NCBI GenBank assembly: GCA_021785115.1 | Contig: JAJYGO010000011.1 | Span: forward strand, 1 to 8,455 | DNA length: 8,455 nt | Origin: Chloroflexota bacterium | GTDB taxonomy: Bacteria > Chloroflexota > Limnocylindria > Limnocylindrales > CSP1-4 | Direction: 5' to 3' | In this document: one piece after another, positions 1 through 8,455 of the stretch | Numbering within the stretch: position 1 is the stretch's first letter | Layout of the letters: each line of letters begins with the position of its first letter | The notes under the pieces: generated by a model | The model's database searches: none | Told to the model about the DNA's origin: nothing | What the model saw: the letters and a program-made list of their open reading frames with translations, nothing else | Program-made: the position numbers and the translations under genes

Positions 1-437
1 AGCGTGCCCTGTGCGAGCGCGTCGGGGACGAGCGGGTGCAGGTCCGCGAAGCCGGGCAGCCGCGCGGCCCATTCGTTGATCTTGGGGTTCCACTTCATCG
101 TGCACGAGCCGAGCGGGTAGAACCCGGTGTCGACCGCGTAGTTGAGGTGCGACAGGTTCACGAAGTGGCGGACGGTCTCCGGCTCGTCGACCTCGGGGAG
201 CGCGGGAGGGAGCTCGCGAAGCTGGTCGGCCGGGATGCCGGCGAGCGCGTCGACCGGCGGGTGCGGGATGCGGGTCGCGCGGCGCCCGGGCCGCGACAGC
301 TCGTCGAGGGTCGGCTGGAGCGAGGCGCCGACCGCGGGGCAGAACTCGGCGCCCGCGCCGAAGGGGACTTCTCGGGATCCGTCGACCGGATCGATCCTGC
401 CCGTCCCTGCCGCCATCGTCCCGCGCGCCTCAGTCAT
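1..437 (-). CDS. gcvPB: Glycine dehydrogenase (decarboxylating) subunit 2, N-terminal part (partial)
   Basis: This is the second subunit of the split P protein, the PLP enzyme that decarboxylates glycine and loads the aminomethyl group onto lipoyl-GcvH. Only the first 145 residues are present; the gene runs off the window start, so the domain carrying the PLP lysine is not visible. The diagnostic block [19 protein letters not shown] lies at about residues 94-112, followed by [10 protein letters not shown], both nearly as in known GcvPB proteins. The ATG (437-435) overlaps the TGA of gcvPA as ATGA. A strong Shine-Dalgarno (GGAGG, complement of 445-449) sits 7 nt upstream inside gcvPA, which supports this start and translational coupling. 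An in-frame ATG at 416-414 is a weaker alternative. The conserved part seems to begin near residue 42 ([12 protein letters not shown]), so residues 1-41 look like a Gly/Ala-rich lead-in longer than in the GcvPB proteins I know. Confidence 0.95.
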   Translation of the reverse strand, partial: MTEARGTMAAGTGRIDPVDGSREVPFGAGAEFCPAVGASLQPTLDELSRPGRRATRIPHPPVDALAGIPADQLRELPPALPEVDEPETVRHFVNLSHLNYAVDTGFYPLGSCTMKWNPKINEWAARLPGFADLHPLVPDALAQGT

Positions 438-1795
438 GCCGGCACCTCCGCCCGGACGTCTCGGAGCGCGGCGGCAAAGGCGTCGATCTCGGACGGCTGC
501 GTGACCTCCGTCGCACAGACGAGCAGCGCGTCGCGCAGGACCGGGTCGTCCGGGAACCACCTCGCGAGCGGGAGCCCGGCGAGGATCCCGCGCTCGAGCA
601 GCGCGGCATGGACACGCGGCGCGTCCGGGACGTGGACCGCGAACTCGTTGAGGTACGGCGCGTCGTGGACGCGGGGGGCGCCGGACTCGGCCAAAGCACG
701 CTCGAGCTCGCGTGCGCGCGCCGCACCGAGCGCCGCGGCGTCGCGCAATCCGTGCGGCCCGACGCTCGCGAGATAGACGCTGGCGGCCAGCGCCATGAGC
801 GCCTGGTTCGTGCAGATGTTGCTCGCGGCGCGTTCCCGGCGGATGTCCTGCTCCCGCGCCCGGAGCGTCATGACGAACGCACGGCGGCCGTCGGCGTCGG
901 TCGTCCGGCCGACGAGCCGGCCCGGGAGCTGGCGCGTGAGCGCGGTCGTCGCGGCGAGGATCCCGAGGTACGGGCCGCCGTAGTTGAGCGGCAGCCCGAG
1001 CGGCTGCCCCTCCCCCGCCGCGACGTCGGCGCCGTATGCGCCGGGCGGCGCGAGGACGGCGAGCGAGACAGGCTCGGTCACGGCGACGAACAGCGCGCCC
1101 GCGGCGTGGGCGAGCCGCGCGGCCTCGGCCATCGGCTCGAGCACGCCGAACACGTTGGGCTGCGCGACCAGGACGCCCGCCACGGGCGCCTCGCCGTCCG
1201 CGAGGAGGCGGCCGAGCGCCTCGAGGTCGGTCGTGCCGGCGGGACGCAGGGGGACCGCCTCGAGCGCGAACCGGCTGCCGTCGAGGTACGCCCGCGCCGT
1301 CGCCACGTACTGCGGGTGCACGGCGCCGCTCACGAGGACGCGGGACCGGCCGGTGGCCCGGAGGCACATCAGCGCTGCCTCGGCCGTCGCGGTCGCGCCG
1401 TCGTAGTGGGACGCCGACACGGCGTCGAGCCCCGTCAGCTCCGCGAGCATCGACTGGTACTCGTAGATCGTCTGCAGCGTGCCCTGGCTGATCTCCGGCT
1501 GGTACGGCGTGTACGCGGTGTAGAACTCGCCGCGCGACACGATCTGGTCGACGGCCGCGGGAATGTAGTGGCGGTAGACGCCGGCACCGAGGAAGCTCGC
1601 GAGGTCGATGCGGTTGCGCGCCGAGAGCGCGCGCAGGCGGAGCGACAGCTCGAGCTCCGTCTGCGGCCCGGGCAGGTCGAGACCCCCCGCCCGCACGGCC
1701 GCCGGGATGTCCGCGAAGAGCCCGTCGACGGACTCGATCCCGATCGCCGCGCGCATGCGCGCGCGGTCGTCCGGCGTGTGCGGCCCGTAGGGCAT
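434..1795 (-). CDS. gcvPA: Glycine dehydrogenase (decarboxylating) subunit 1
   Basis: This is the first subunit of the split glycine decarboxylase (P protein), which works with GcvPB as a cytosolic heteromeric PLP enzyme of the glycine cleavage system. At 453 residues it matches the usual length of about 450. The N terminus ([14 protein letters not shown]) matches the family pattern MxYxPxTxxDRxxM, which fixes the ATG start. Other family blocks are [20 protein letters not shown] (about 94-113), [24 protein letters not shown] and [20 protein letters not shown] (about 312-331). The ATG lies 3 nt after the gcvH stop with only a weak G-rich ribosome-binding match, so it is probably coupled to gcvH translation. 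Its stop overlaps the gcvPB start. The two-gene form is typical of Firmicutes, Thermus, Thermotogae, Chloroflexota and archaea; many Actinobacteria and Proteobacteria carry one fused gcvP. No missing segment or frameshift is seen. Confidence 0.97.
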   Translation of the reverse strand: MPYGPHTPDDRARMRAAIGIESVDGLFADIPAAVRAGGLDLPGPQTELELSLRLRALSARNRIDLASFLGAGVYRHYIPAAVDQIVSRGEFYTAYTPYQPEISQGTLQTIYEYQSMLAELTGLDAVSASHYDGATATAEAALMCLRATGRSRVLVSGAVHPQYVATARAYLDGSRFALEAVPLRPAGTTDLEALGRLLADGEAPVAGVLVAQPNVFGVLEPMAEAARLAHAAGALFVAVTEPVSLAVLAPPGAYGADVAAGEGQPLGLPLNYGGPYLGILAATTALTRQLPGRLVGRTTDADGRRAFVMTLRAREQDIRRERAASNICTNQALMALAASVYLASVGPHGLRDAAALGAARARELERALAESGAPRVHDAPYLNEFAVHVPDAPRVHAALLERGILAGLPLARWFPDDPVLRDALLVCATEVTQPSEIDAFAAALRDVRAEVPA

Positions 1796-1798
1796 CGG

Positions 1799-2188
1799 TC
1801 AGGCCCCGATCATCCGGCGGTACGCGGCCGGATCCTTCAGCCCCTCGGCTGCGGCTGCCGGGTCCGCCAGGCGGATCCGCGCGATCCAGCCTTCGCCGTA
1901 CGGGTCCGAATTGAGCAGCTCCGGCTTGCCGACGAGCGCCTGGTTGACCTCGACGACCTCGCCGCCCACGGGGGCGAACAGGTCGCTGACGGCCTTGACC
2001 GACTCGACGACGCCGAACGCCTCCGCGCGCTGGAGCGACCGGCCCACGGCCGGCAGCTCGACGAACACGACGTCGCCGAGCTGGTCGGCGGCAAACGCCG
2101 TGATCCCGACCGTCCCCGTCTCGCCTTCGACCTTGAGCCACTCGTGCTCGTCGGTGTAGAGGAGATCGTCCCTCACGTCCACGTGCAT
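1799..2188 (-). CDS. gcvH: Glycine cleavage system H protein (lipoyl carrier)
   Basis: This is the lipoylated shuttle protein that carries the aminomethyl group from the P protein to the T protein and returns as dihydrolipoyl-protein to the L protein. The 129 residues match the family length. The N-terminal motif [10 protein letters not shown] (about 11-20) and [20 protein letters not shown] are typical. The lipoyl-attachment segment is [11 protein letters not shown], with Lys65 as the expected lipoylated residue, followed by [11 protein letters not shown]. The start is uncertain. A strong GGAGGG (complement of 2191-2196) ends only 2 nt before the ATG used here, which is tight. A GTG two codons later (2182-2180) has a more usual 8-nt spacing, giving a protein two residues shorter. 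The gene follows gcvT after 96 nt and precedes gcvPA by 3 nt. Confidence 0.97.
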   Translation of the reverse strand: MHVDVRDDLLYTDEHEWLKVEGETGTVGITAFAADQLGDVVFVELPAVGRSLQRAEAFGVVESVKAVSDLFAPVGGEVVEVNQALVGKPELLNSDPYGEGWIARIRLADPAAAAEGLKDPAAYRRMIGA

Positions 2189-2284
2189 TTCCCTCCGGCC
2201 GGTCCGCGCCAGACGATCACGCTCGTCCGCCCCGGCTGCCCGACATTCGCCACGCCCGTCCTCAAGGCCCCGGCTGCCGCCCGC
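2189..2284. other. gcvT-gcvH spacer with a 12-bp direct repeat
   Basis: This is the longest gap inside the minus-strand cluster (96 nt). It contains the 12-mer GCCCCGGCTGCC twice on the plus strand, at 2229-2240 and 2267-2278, 38 nt apart start to start. The gcvH ribosome-binding site lies at its 2191-2196 end. I see no intrinsic terminator (no GC hairpin followed by a T run on the minus strand), no riboswitch-like layout and no convincing promoter. Read-through from gcvT to gcvH is the simplest reading. Confidence 0.5.
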
Positions 2285-3439
2285 TCACGCGGGACGGCGA
2301 TAGAACGGCAGCGCAACCACCTCGACGGGGACGCGCGTCTCGCGGATCGCAACTTCGAGCATCGTACCGGCGTCCGCGTGCGTCGGTGGGACGTATGCCA
2401 TCGCGATGGCCTCACCGAGCGTCGGCGACTGCGTCCCGCTCGTCACGCTGCCGACGGCAGCGGTGCTGGTCGATGCGTCTGCCGTCCCGGCACCGGGCAC
2501 CGCGCCTTCGCGTGAACCGACACCGGAGCCGCCGAAGACGGGATATCCGTGCCGCGCGATTCCCCGGCCGCGGACCACGAGCCCGACGAGCGCCTTCGTG
2601 CGTCCGCGTTCCTGCGCGGCCTGGAGCGCGGCGCGGCCAACGAAATCGCCGGGCTTGCCGAACTTCACGACCCGCCCGAGTCCGGCGTCGAACGGGGTCG
2701 TCTCGCGCGTCAGCTCGTTGCCGTACAGCGGCATGCCCGCCTCGAGGCGCAGCGTGTCGCGCGCGCCGAGCCCCACCGGCACGACGCCCTGCGGGGCCCC
2801 CGCCTCGAGCAGCGCCTCGAAGACGTCCGTGCCCTCGCCCCAGGCGACGAAGCACTCGAACCCGTCCTCGCCCGTGTACCCGGTCCGGGCCACGAGCGCC
2901 TCGTGTCCGGCGACATGCCCCTCGGCGATCGCGTAGTACCGGAGCGACGAGAGGTCGACGTCCGTGAGGGGCGCGAGGACGGACATGGCGAGCGGGCCCT
3001 GGATCGCGACGAGCGACGTGCGCAGCGACGCGTCGTCGAGGGCGGCGTCAAAGCCCCCGATGCGCGCGCCGAGCTCCTCGGCGACGAGGGGCGCGTTCCC
3101 GGCGTTCGCGACGATCATGAAGTGCTCGGGCGCCAGCCGATAGACGATGAGGTCGTCGATGACCCCGCCTTCGGGGGCACAGATCATCGAGTAGTGGGCG
3201 CGCCCGACGGCCAGCGCCGGCGGGTCGGTCACGAGCGCGTACGCCAGCGCCTCGCCCGCCTCCGGGCCCTGGACGTGGAGCTCGCCCATGTGCGAGAGAT
3301 CGAACACTCCGGCGCGCTGCCGTACCGCGCGGTGCTCCTCGAGGATGCCCGAGTACTGCACGGGCATCTCCCAGCCGGCGAACTCGACCAGGCGCGCCCC
3401 GAGCGCACGGTGACGCTCGAGCAGGGCTGTGGCACGCAT
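2285..3439 (-). CDS. gcvT: Aminomethyltransferase (glycine cleavage T protein)
   Basis: This is the T protein. It takes the aminomethyl group from GcvH, releases ammonia and forms 5,10-methylene-THF. The 384 residues are slightly longer than the usual 360-370. Visible motifs are [13 protein letters not shown] (about 17-29), [10 protein letters not shown] (44-53), [10 protein letters not shown] (91-100, where Asp96 aligns with the catalytic Asp of the T. maritima enzyme as I recall it), [12 protein letters not shown] (184-195), [14 protein letters not shown] (230-243) and [20 protein letters not shown] (332-351). The ATG has a good ribosome site, AAGGAGAA, ending about 5 nt upstream. The gene starts 49 nt after the Nudix stop with no terminator between. 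Oddity: about 20 extra low-complexity residues (around 303-328, Gly/Ala/Ser/Thr-rich, roughly 2456-2533) interrupt the C-terminal domain just before VTSGTxSPTL, where relatives have only a short turn. Confidence 0.97.
   Translation of the reverse strand: MRATALLERHRALGARLVEFAGWEMPVQYSGILEEHRAVRQRAGVFDLSHMGELHVQGPEAGEALAYALVTDPPALAVGRAHYSMICAPEGGVIDDLIVYRLAPEHFMIVANAGNAPLVAEELGARIGGFDAALDDASLRTSLVAIQGPLAMSVLAPLTDVDLSSLRYYAIAEGHVAGHEALVARTGYTGEDGFECFVAWGEGTDVFEALLEAGAPQGVVPVGLGARDTLRLEAGMPLYGNELTRETTPFDAGLGRVVKFGKPGDFVGRAALQAAQERGRTKALVGLVVRGRGIARHGYPVFGGSGVGSREGAVPGAGTADASTSTAAVGSVTSGTQSPTLGEAIAMAYVPPTHADAGTMLEVAIRETRVPVEVVALPFYRRPA
2456..2533 (-). other. Low-complexity insertion inside GcvT
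   Basis: The segment encodes about residues 303-328 of GcvT, between GYPVF and [11 protein letters not shown]. It is rich in Gly, Ala, Ser and Thr and lacks large hydrophobic residues, as expected for a flexible surface loop. Its codons are looser than in flanking gcvT: roughly a quarter end in A or T (GGT, TCA, GAA, GCA, GCT), against few in the rest of the gene. The frame stays open and conserved sequence resumes at once, so it is an in-frame insertion and not a frameshift. Confidence 0.7.
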
Positions 3440-3488
3440 CGCGGTTCTCCTTGTCGTCTCGCCCGGGTTCTCTCCGCCGGCCGCCCCC

Positions 3489-3965
3489 TCAGCCCGGATC
3501 GCGCCCGAAGAACGCGTCGATCTGCGGCCGGGCGCGATCCACGATCTCGCGCTCGGTCTCGTAGCTCAGCAGATGCGTGGCGTCCGCCAGCGGAACCCAG
3601 CGGACTTCGTCGAACTCGCGGTCGTGGTCCGCGAGGGTGCCGCCGGTCGGGACCATGAGGAAGTGATGGACGGTCTTGTCGACGCGCGCCCCGTGCTGCC
3701 CGAACGAGTAGCGGATGGACCCGACGGGCTCGACGATCCTGACGGACAGCCCCGTCTCCTCCTCCACCTCGCGCAGGGCCGTCTGCTCGACCGACTCGCC
3801 GGTCGCTGGTGTCCCCTTCGGAAGCGTCCAGCGCATCCCCTCACGCGCGCGGTTGCGGCGGCCGAGCACGATCTCGGGGCCGGCGTCCGACCGGCGGACG
3901 ACGAGCCCGCCCGCGGACACCGCGGTACGTCGGGCGCCCGAGGCCGGCCGGTTCAGCGCCGCCAC
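3489..3965 (-). CDS. Nudix hydrolase (MutT/Ap4A-hydrolase-like), substrate unknown
   Basis: The protein has 158 residues with a complete Nudix box GX5EX7REUXEEXGU at about 51-73: Gly51, Glu57, then REVEEETGL at 65-73. The Mg-binding glutamates are therefore intact. Flanking features fit a single-domain Nudix enzyme: a strand SAGGLVVRR (17-25), RWTLPKGTPATGE just before and into the box, and KTVHHFLMV (97-105) after it. Nudix enzymes hydrolyse nucleoside diphosphates linked to another moiety. The WTLPKG context and the histidine-containing strand recall Ap4A/diphosphoinositol-phosphate or MutT1-like members, but substrate cannot be read from sequence. The start is a GTG overlapping the end of the upstream small ORF by 13 nt, with no clear ribosome site, suggesting coupling. 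A GTG at 3920-3918 is the alternative, giving 143 residues. The frame stays open far upstream without supporting homology; that part is a shadow. gcvT follows after 49 nt. Confidence 0.9.
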   Translation of the reverse strand: MAALNRPASGARRTAVSAGGLVVRRSDAGPEIVLGRRNRAREGMRWTLPKGTPATGESVEQTALREVEEETGLSVRIVEPVGSIRYSFGQHGARVDKTVHHFLMVPTGGTLADHDREFDEVRWVPLADATHLLSYETEREIVDRARPQIDAFFGRDPG

Positions 3966-4255
3966 GGTGCGGCGTGCAACGACCCCGTGACGTGGCGCGG
4001 CGTGAGGTCGGTCGTCCAGTGCAGCCGGGGCTCGTGCCGCAGCACGCCGGAGGATCGCAGTCGCCCCGCCTCGACCGTCATCCCGCGCCGGTCGCGCAGC
4101 CCCATCCGCCGGCCTCGTGACGGCGACACCAGACCCGCGACCATTCCCGGCGCCATGCGGTGCAGGCCGAGCCGGGCCTCGCGCCCGTGGTCCGACGGCG
4201 CGACGAAGCGGGGCATCAGCCGGGCGGATCGACCGGGAGCGAGGCTGTGCTGCAT
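3953..4255 (-). CDS. Hypothetical small arginine-rich protein
   Basis: I do not recognise a family. The frame gives 100 residues from the ATG at 4255-4253, or 106 from a GTG at 4273-4271 that directly follows the TGA of the DUF2520 gene. Its stop overlaps the Nudix start by 13 nt. The protein has about 19 Arg, 7 His, 6 Met and 6 acidic residues, so it is strongly basic. It has no Lys, Cys, Ile, Asn or Tyr, no signal peptide and no membrane segment. By hand count from the ATG, G+C is about 77, 62 and 90 percent at codon positions 1, 2 and 3. This is the order expected of a real gene in a high-GC genome; the mirror plus-strand frame would have positions 1 and 2 reversed. Against it: no recognised motif, no strong ribosome site and an unusual lack of Ile. 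If not a gene, this is the largest gap in the cluster (about 310 nt). Confidence 0.5.
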   Translation of the reverse strand: MQHSLAPGRSARLMPRFVAPSDHGREARLGLHRMAPGMVAGLVSPSRGRRMGLRDRRGMTVEAGRLRSSGVLRHEPRLHWTTDLTPRHVTGSLHAAPWRR

Positions 4256-4273
4256 GGCGTCTATGGTACCCAC

Positions 4274-5344
4274 TCACCCGCCCGACGCAAGCAACGCGAC
4301 CAGCTCGGCGGCGCGTTCCGGCGACAGCTCCCCGCGCGCGGTGGCGAGCGACACGGACCGGCGCGCGAGCGCCACGTAGATCGGGATCGCGTCCGGATCG
4401 GCGCGCCGCAGCGCATCGAGGTGGAGGCGAACGGTCCCGAGGTCGCCGCGCACGATCGGGCCGGTCAGCGCGGCCTCGGGGCCCTGTCTGACCGCGTTCT
4501 CCAGAGCCTGGCGCGCCAGGCCCTGGTACGTGCCGAGTCGCTCGCCGGCCTCGATCCCTGCCGCGCCTGCGAGCCGGTCGACGACGTCGAGCAGCGCGAC
4601 GAGTCCTCCCGCGGCCAGCGTCGCGGCCGCGTGATGCGCGGGCTTGCCCTCCGCCGTGACGCGGACGGGGCGGGCGCCGATCGCCGCCGCCACGTCCTCG
4701 AGCAGCGGGAGCAGCGGTTCGTCGCCCTCGATGGCGACGACGCAGCCCGCGAGCGCGGCGCGGCCCGCGGCCACGTCCGTGAACGCGACGAGCGGATGGA
4801 AGCTGCCTGCCTCGGTTCCGGCGGCCAGGGCCGGTGAGAGCACGGCGGCCGGGAGCACGCCGCTCGTATGGACGATCGCCTGCCCACTGTAGAGATGGAG
4901 CGATGCCGCGATGGCGGGCACGGCGTCGTCGGGAACGGTGAGGAACAGCAGGTCGGCCTCGTCGAGGACGTCGTGCGCCTCGGCGTGCGCGCGCGAACCC
5001 GGGACGAGCGCCAGGAAGCGATCGCGCCGCGACCGGTCCCGAGAGGCGGTCGCGGTCACCGGCCAGCCCGAGGCGCGGAGCGCCGCGCCGAGTGCCGTGC
5101 CGACACGACCCGCGCCGATGAACGCGACGCGCGGGAGTCCGGGAGCGATCGGCGGGACGCCGCGACCGGCGTCCGAGGCTGCGCCGGGACCGGCGTCGCG
5201 TTGGGCGCGGGCACCGGTGTCGTCCGAGGGCGACGCCGGGCTGCCGGCGCCGGCGACCGGAGGGGCTGGCATCGCGTCCGAGGCCGCGGCAGCAGGGGGC
5301 GCACCCGGAGCCTCGGGCTCTCGCCGTCGCCAGGGCGTCCTCAC
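4274..5344 (-). CDS. Rossmann-like and DUF2520 domain protein (putative NAD(P)-binding oxidoreductase)
   Basis: The protein has an N-terminal Rossmann domain and a C-terminal DUF2520 helical domain, an arrangement resembling ketopantoate reductase and F420/pyrroline-carboxylate-reductase folds. No reaction is established for the family to my knowledge. From a GTG at 5344 it is 356 residues. The nucleotide motif VAFIGAGRVG is at about 73-82, TVPDDAV at about 137-143, HTSGVL at 159-164, SFHPL at 181-185, KPAHHAA at 234-240 and TGPIVRGD at 294-301; the last four are typical of the family. Family members are usually about 260-300 residues, so residues 1-70 are an extra Pro/Ala/Gly/Ser/Asp-rich, probably disordered extension with internal repeats. 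I chose the GTG because GGAGG stands 4 nt upstream; an ATG at 5272-5270 (332 residues) is an alternative without a good ribosome site. It is the first gene of the minus-strand cluster and its TGA abuts the GTG of the next frame. Confidence 0.88.
   Translation of the reverse strand: MRTPWRRREPEAPGAPPAAAASDAMPAPPVAGAGSPASPSDDTGARAQRDAGPGAASDAGRGVPPIAPGLPRVAFIGAGRVGTALGAALRASGWPVTATASRDRSRRDRFLALVPGSRAHAEAHDVLDEADLLFLTVPDDAVPAIAASLHLYSGQAIVHTSGVLPAAVLSPALAAGTEAGSFHPLVAFTDVAAGRAALAGCVVAIEGDEPLLPLLEDVAAAIGARPVRVTAEGKPAHHAAATLAAGGLVALLDVVDRLAGAAGIEAGERLGTYQGLARQALENAVRQGPEAALTGPIVRGDLGTVRLHLDALRRADPDAIPIYVALARRSVSLATARGELSPERAAELVALLASGG
5170..5283 (-). repeat. In-frame imperfect repeats in the DUF2520 N-terminal extension
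   Basis: The 9-mer CGTCCGAGG (plus strand) occurs at 5170-5178, 5221-5229 and 5275-5283. The start-to-start distances are 51 and 54 nt, both multiples of three. On the coding strand each copy encodes Ser-Asp in the contexts ASDAM, PSDDT and ASDAG, so the extension is built of 17-18-residue units rich in Pro, Ala and Gly. The first two units share further blocks (CGCCGGG, then CCGGCG) with small offsets. Old tandem duplication followed by drift is the simplest explanation; chance similarity in a GC-rich low-complexity stretch is possible. Confidence 0.55.
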
Positions 5345-5491
5345 GATGCCTCCGTCGCCTCCACTCCGTCCGGTTCCGGACCTCGGCCGGGTCCGGTCCC
5401 GGGCCGACCCGTCTCGCGGCCGTTCCGGCGATCGGCCCGCAGCCCAGATCCGCCTGCACCGGCGGTGCCGGCAGCGTCCCGGCACGCGGGC

Positions 5492-5520
5492 ATCGTACCC
5501 GTCCGGTGCCGCGGCGACAG
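5492..5520 (-). promoter_or_regulatory. Putative sigma70-type promoter for the DUF2520-gcv cluster
   Basis: On the minus strand, CTGTCG (5520-5515) stands exactly 17 nt from TACGAT (5497-5492). The matches are 3 of 6 to TTGACA and 4 of 6 to TATAAT. It would give a leader of about 140 nt before the GTG at 5344. The support is spacing and position only. I found nothing better upstream of any gene in the cluster. Confidence 0.25.
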
Positions 5521-5570
5521 CCTCGGGCCGGGCGGGCGGTATACTCGCGTGACGTTTCTCGACCCGAGGC
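5520..5570. repeat. 8-bp inverted repeat flanking the acnA -10 box
   Basis: GCCTCGGG (5520-5527) and CCCGAGGC (5563-5570) are perfect reverse complements separated by 35 nt, with the TATACT box between them. The centre-to-centre distance of 43 nt is close to four helical turns, so a dimeric or looping regulator could use it. It could also be chance, since GC-only 8-mers are common here. Confidence 0.4.
5540..5545 (+). promoter_or_regulatory. acnA: Putative -10 box of the acnA promoter
   Basis: TATACT matches TATAAT at 5 of 6 positions and is the most AT-rich spot in an extremely GC-rich intergenic region. Transcription would start near 5552, giving a leader of roughly 90 nt. No good -35 box lies at 17 nt. 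The nearest partial match, GCGACA at 5514-5519, is 20 nt away, so an activator or a different sigma factor may be involved. Confidence 0.45.
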
Positions 5571-5590
5571 GGGCGCTCCCGTCAGGTGCC

Positions 5591-5610
5591 GATCATCCGC
5601 GCCGGTGATC
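5591..5610 (+). promoter_or_regulatory. Dyad in the acnA leader
   Basis: GATCATC (5591-5597) pairs with GGTGATC (5604-5610) as seven base pairs, counting one T-G wobble in RNA, with a 6-nt loop. It lies between the putative transcription start and the ribosome-binding site. As DNA it is a GATCA/TGATC operator-like dyad; as RNA it is a short leader hairpin. No known regulator motif is recognised. Confidence 0.35.
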
Positions 5611-5628
5611 CCGCGCCGGGCGGTCCCT

Positions 5629-5634
5629 GGGAGG
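5629..5634 (+). promoter_or_regulatory. acnA: acnA ribosome-binding site
   Basis: GGGAGG lies 10 nt before the ATG at 5645. The spacing is slightly long, but no closer start codon follows in this frame, and the encoded N terminus matches relatives, so it supports the ATG. Confidence 0.7.
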
Positions 5635-5644
5635 TTCGAGCACC

Positions 5645-8455
<2,811 letters not shown>

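Larger units (their letters stand above)
5345..5644. promoter_or_regulatory. Divergent intergenic region between the DUF2520/gcv cluster and acnA
   Basis: This 300-nt gap separates the minus-strand cluster from plus-strand acnA. Several frames stay open through it but none looks like protein. It holds promoter-like boxes in both directions (5492-5520 minus, 5540-5545 plus), an 8-bp inverted repeat around the plus-strand -10 box, a small dyad before the acnA ribosome site, and a GC-rich dyad at 5388-5411. That last dyad pairs CGGGTC with GACCCG, and with a one-base bulge continues inward through GGTCC/GGGCC. It would fold in the leader of the minus-strand transcript but has no T run and is not a terminator. 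Confidence 0.6.

Noticed and set aside
434..1795. gcvPA/gcvPB as a broken single gcvP
   Set aside because: The two-subunit form is a normal family variant. The ATGA junction has a good ribosome site, and both proteins have proper family termini at the join.
608..2515. A 635-codon open frame on the plus strand opposite gcvPA, gcvH and gcvT
   Set aside because: It is antisense to three clearly recognised genes and its product is an Arg/Glu/His-rich string with no domain. Long antisense frames are expected when third positions are nearly all G or C.
3440..3488. A glycine riboswitch upstream of gcvT
   Set aside because: The gap is only 49 nt, far too short for a glycine aptamer, and contains just the gcvT ribosome-binding site.
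3429..4379. A 316-codon plus-strand frame across the Nudix gene and the small ORF
   Set aside because: Its product is Arg/Ser/Pro-rich. Over the small-ORF region its first and second codon positions have reversed G+C order, which is anti-coding, and over the Nudix gene it is antisense to a clear enzyme.
5388..5411. Intrinsic terminator in the divergent region
   Set aside because: There is a strong GC-rich dyad, but no T run follows on either strand, and its position upstream of both genes does not suit a terminator.
3966..5459. N-terminal extension of the Nudix frame upstream to 5459 (656 codons in all)
   Set aside because: The upstream part lies over the DUF2520 gene and the small ORF in another frame, is Arg-rich without motifs, and Nudix homology begins only near 3920.

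Overview
This window is very GC-rich, and third codon positions in its clear genes are almost all G or C. It reads as ordinary central metabolism of a high-GC bacterium. The glycine decarboxylase is split into two subunits (gcvPA/gcvPB), and the aconitase has a long mid-protein linker of the kind I recall from high-GC Gram-positive lineages. Together these fit Chloroflexota (for example the Limnocylindria/Ellin6529 groups) or a related high-GC lineage. That placement is inference; no rRNA or other marker is present.

Layout. Seven co-directional minus-strand genes run from about 5344 down to 1: a Rossmann-fold/DUF2520 protein, a roughly 100-residue unrecognised protein, a Nudix hydrolase, gcvT, gcvH, gcvPA and the N-terminal third of gcvPB (cut by the window start). 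Junctions are tight: TGA/GTG abutting, a 13-nt overlap, 49 nt, 96 nt, 3 nt and a one-base-offset ATGA overlap. This suggests one transcription unit. A roughly 300-bp divergent intergenic region (5345-5644) holds the only promoter-like sequences I see. It is followed on the plus strand by acnA (aconitate hydratase), complete except for its last few residues.

Function. gcvT, gcvH, gcvPA and gcvPB make up the T, H and P proteins of the glycine cleavage system. This system decarboxylates glycine and passes the aminomethyl carbon to tetrahydrofolate as 5,10-methylene-THF. The L protein (lipoamide dehydrogenase) is not in the window. Aconitase interconverts citrate and isocitrate in the TCA/glyoxylate cycles. 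The roles of the DUF2520 protein, the small ORF and the Nudix enzyme upstream of gcvT are not known from sequence alone.

I found no mobile element, CRISPR, toxin/defence cassette, tRNA or rRNA, and no convincing undescribed system. The points most worth a second look are four. (1) The small arginine-rich ORF between the DUF2520 and Nudix genes has coding-like base composition but no recognised family. (2) Ala/Gly/Pro/Ser-rich extra segments with looser codon choice recur in at least three, probably four, unrelated proteins here. (3) The DUF2520 N-terminal extension contains in-frame 17-18-residue repeats. (4) An 8-bp inverted repeat brackets the putative acnA -10 box.
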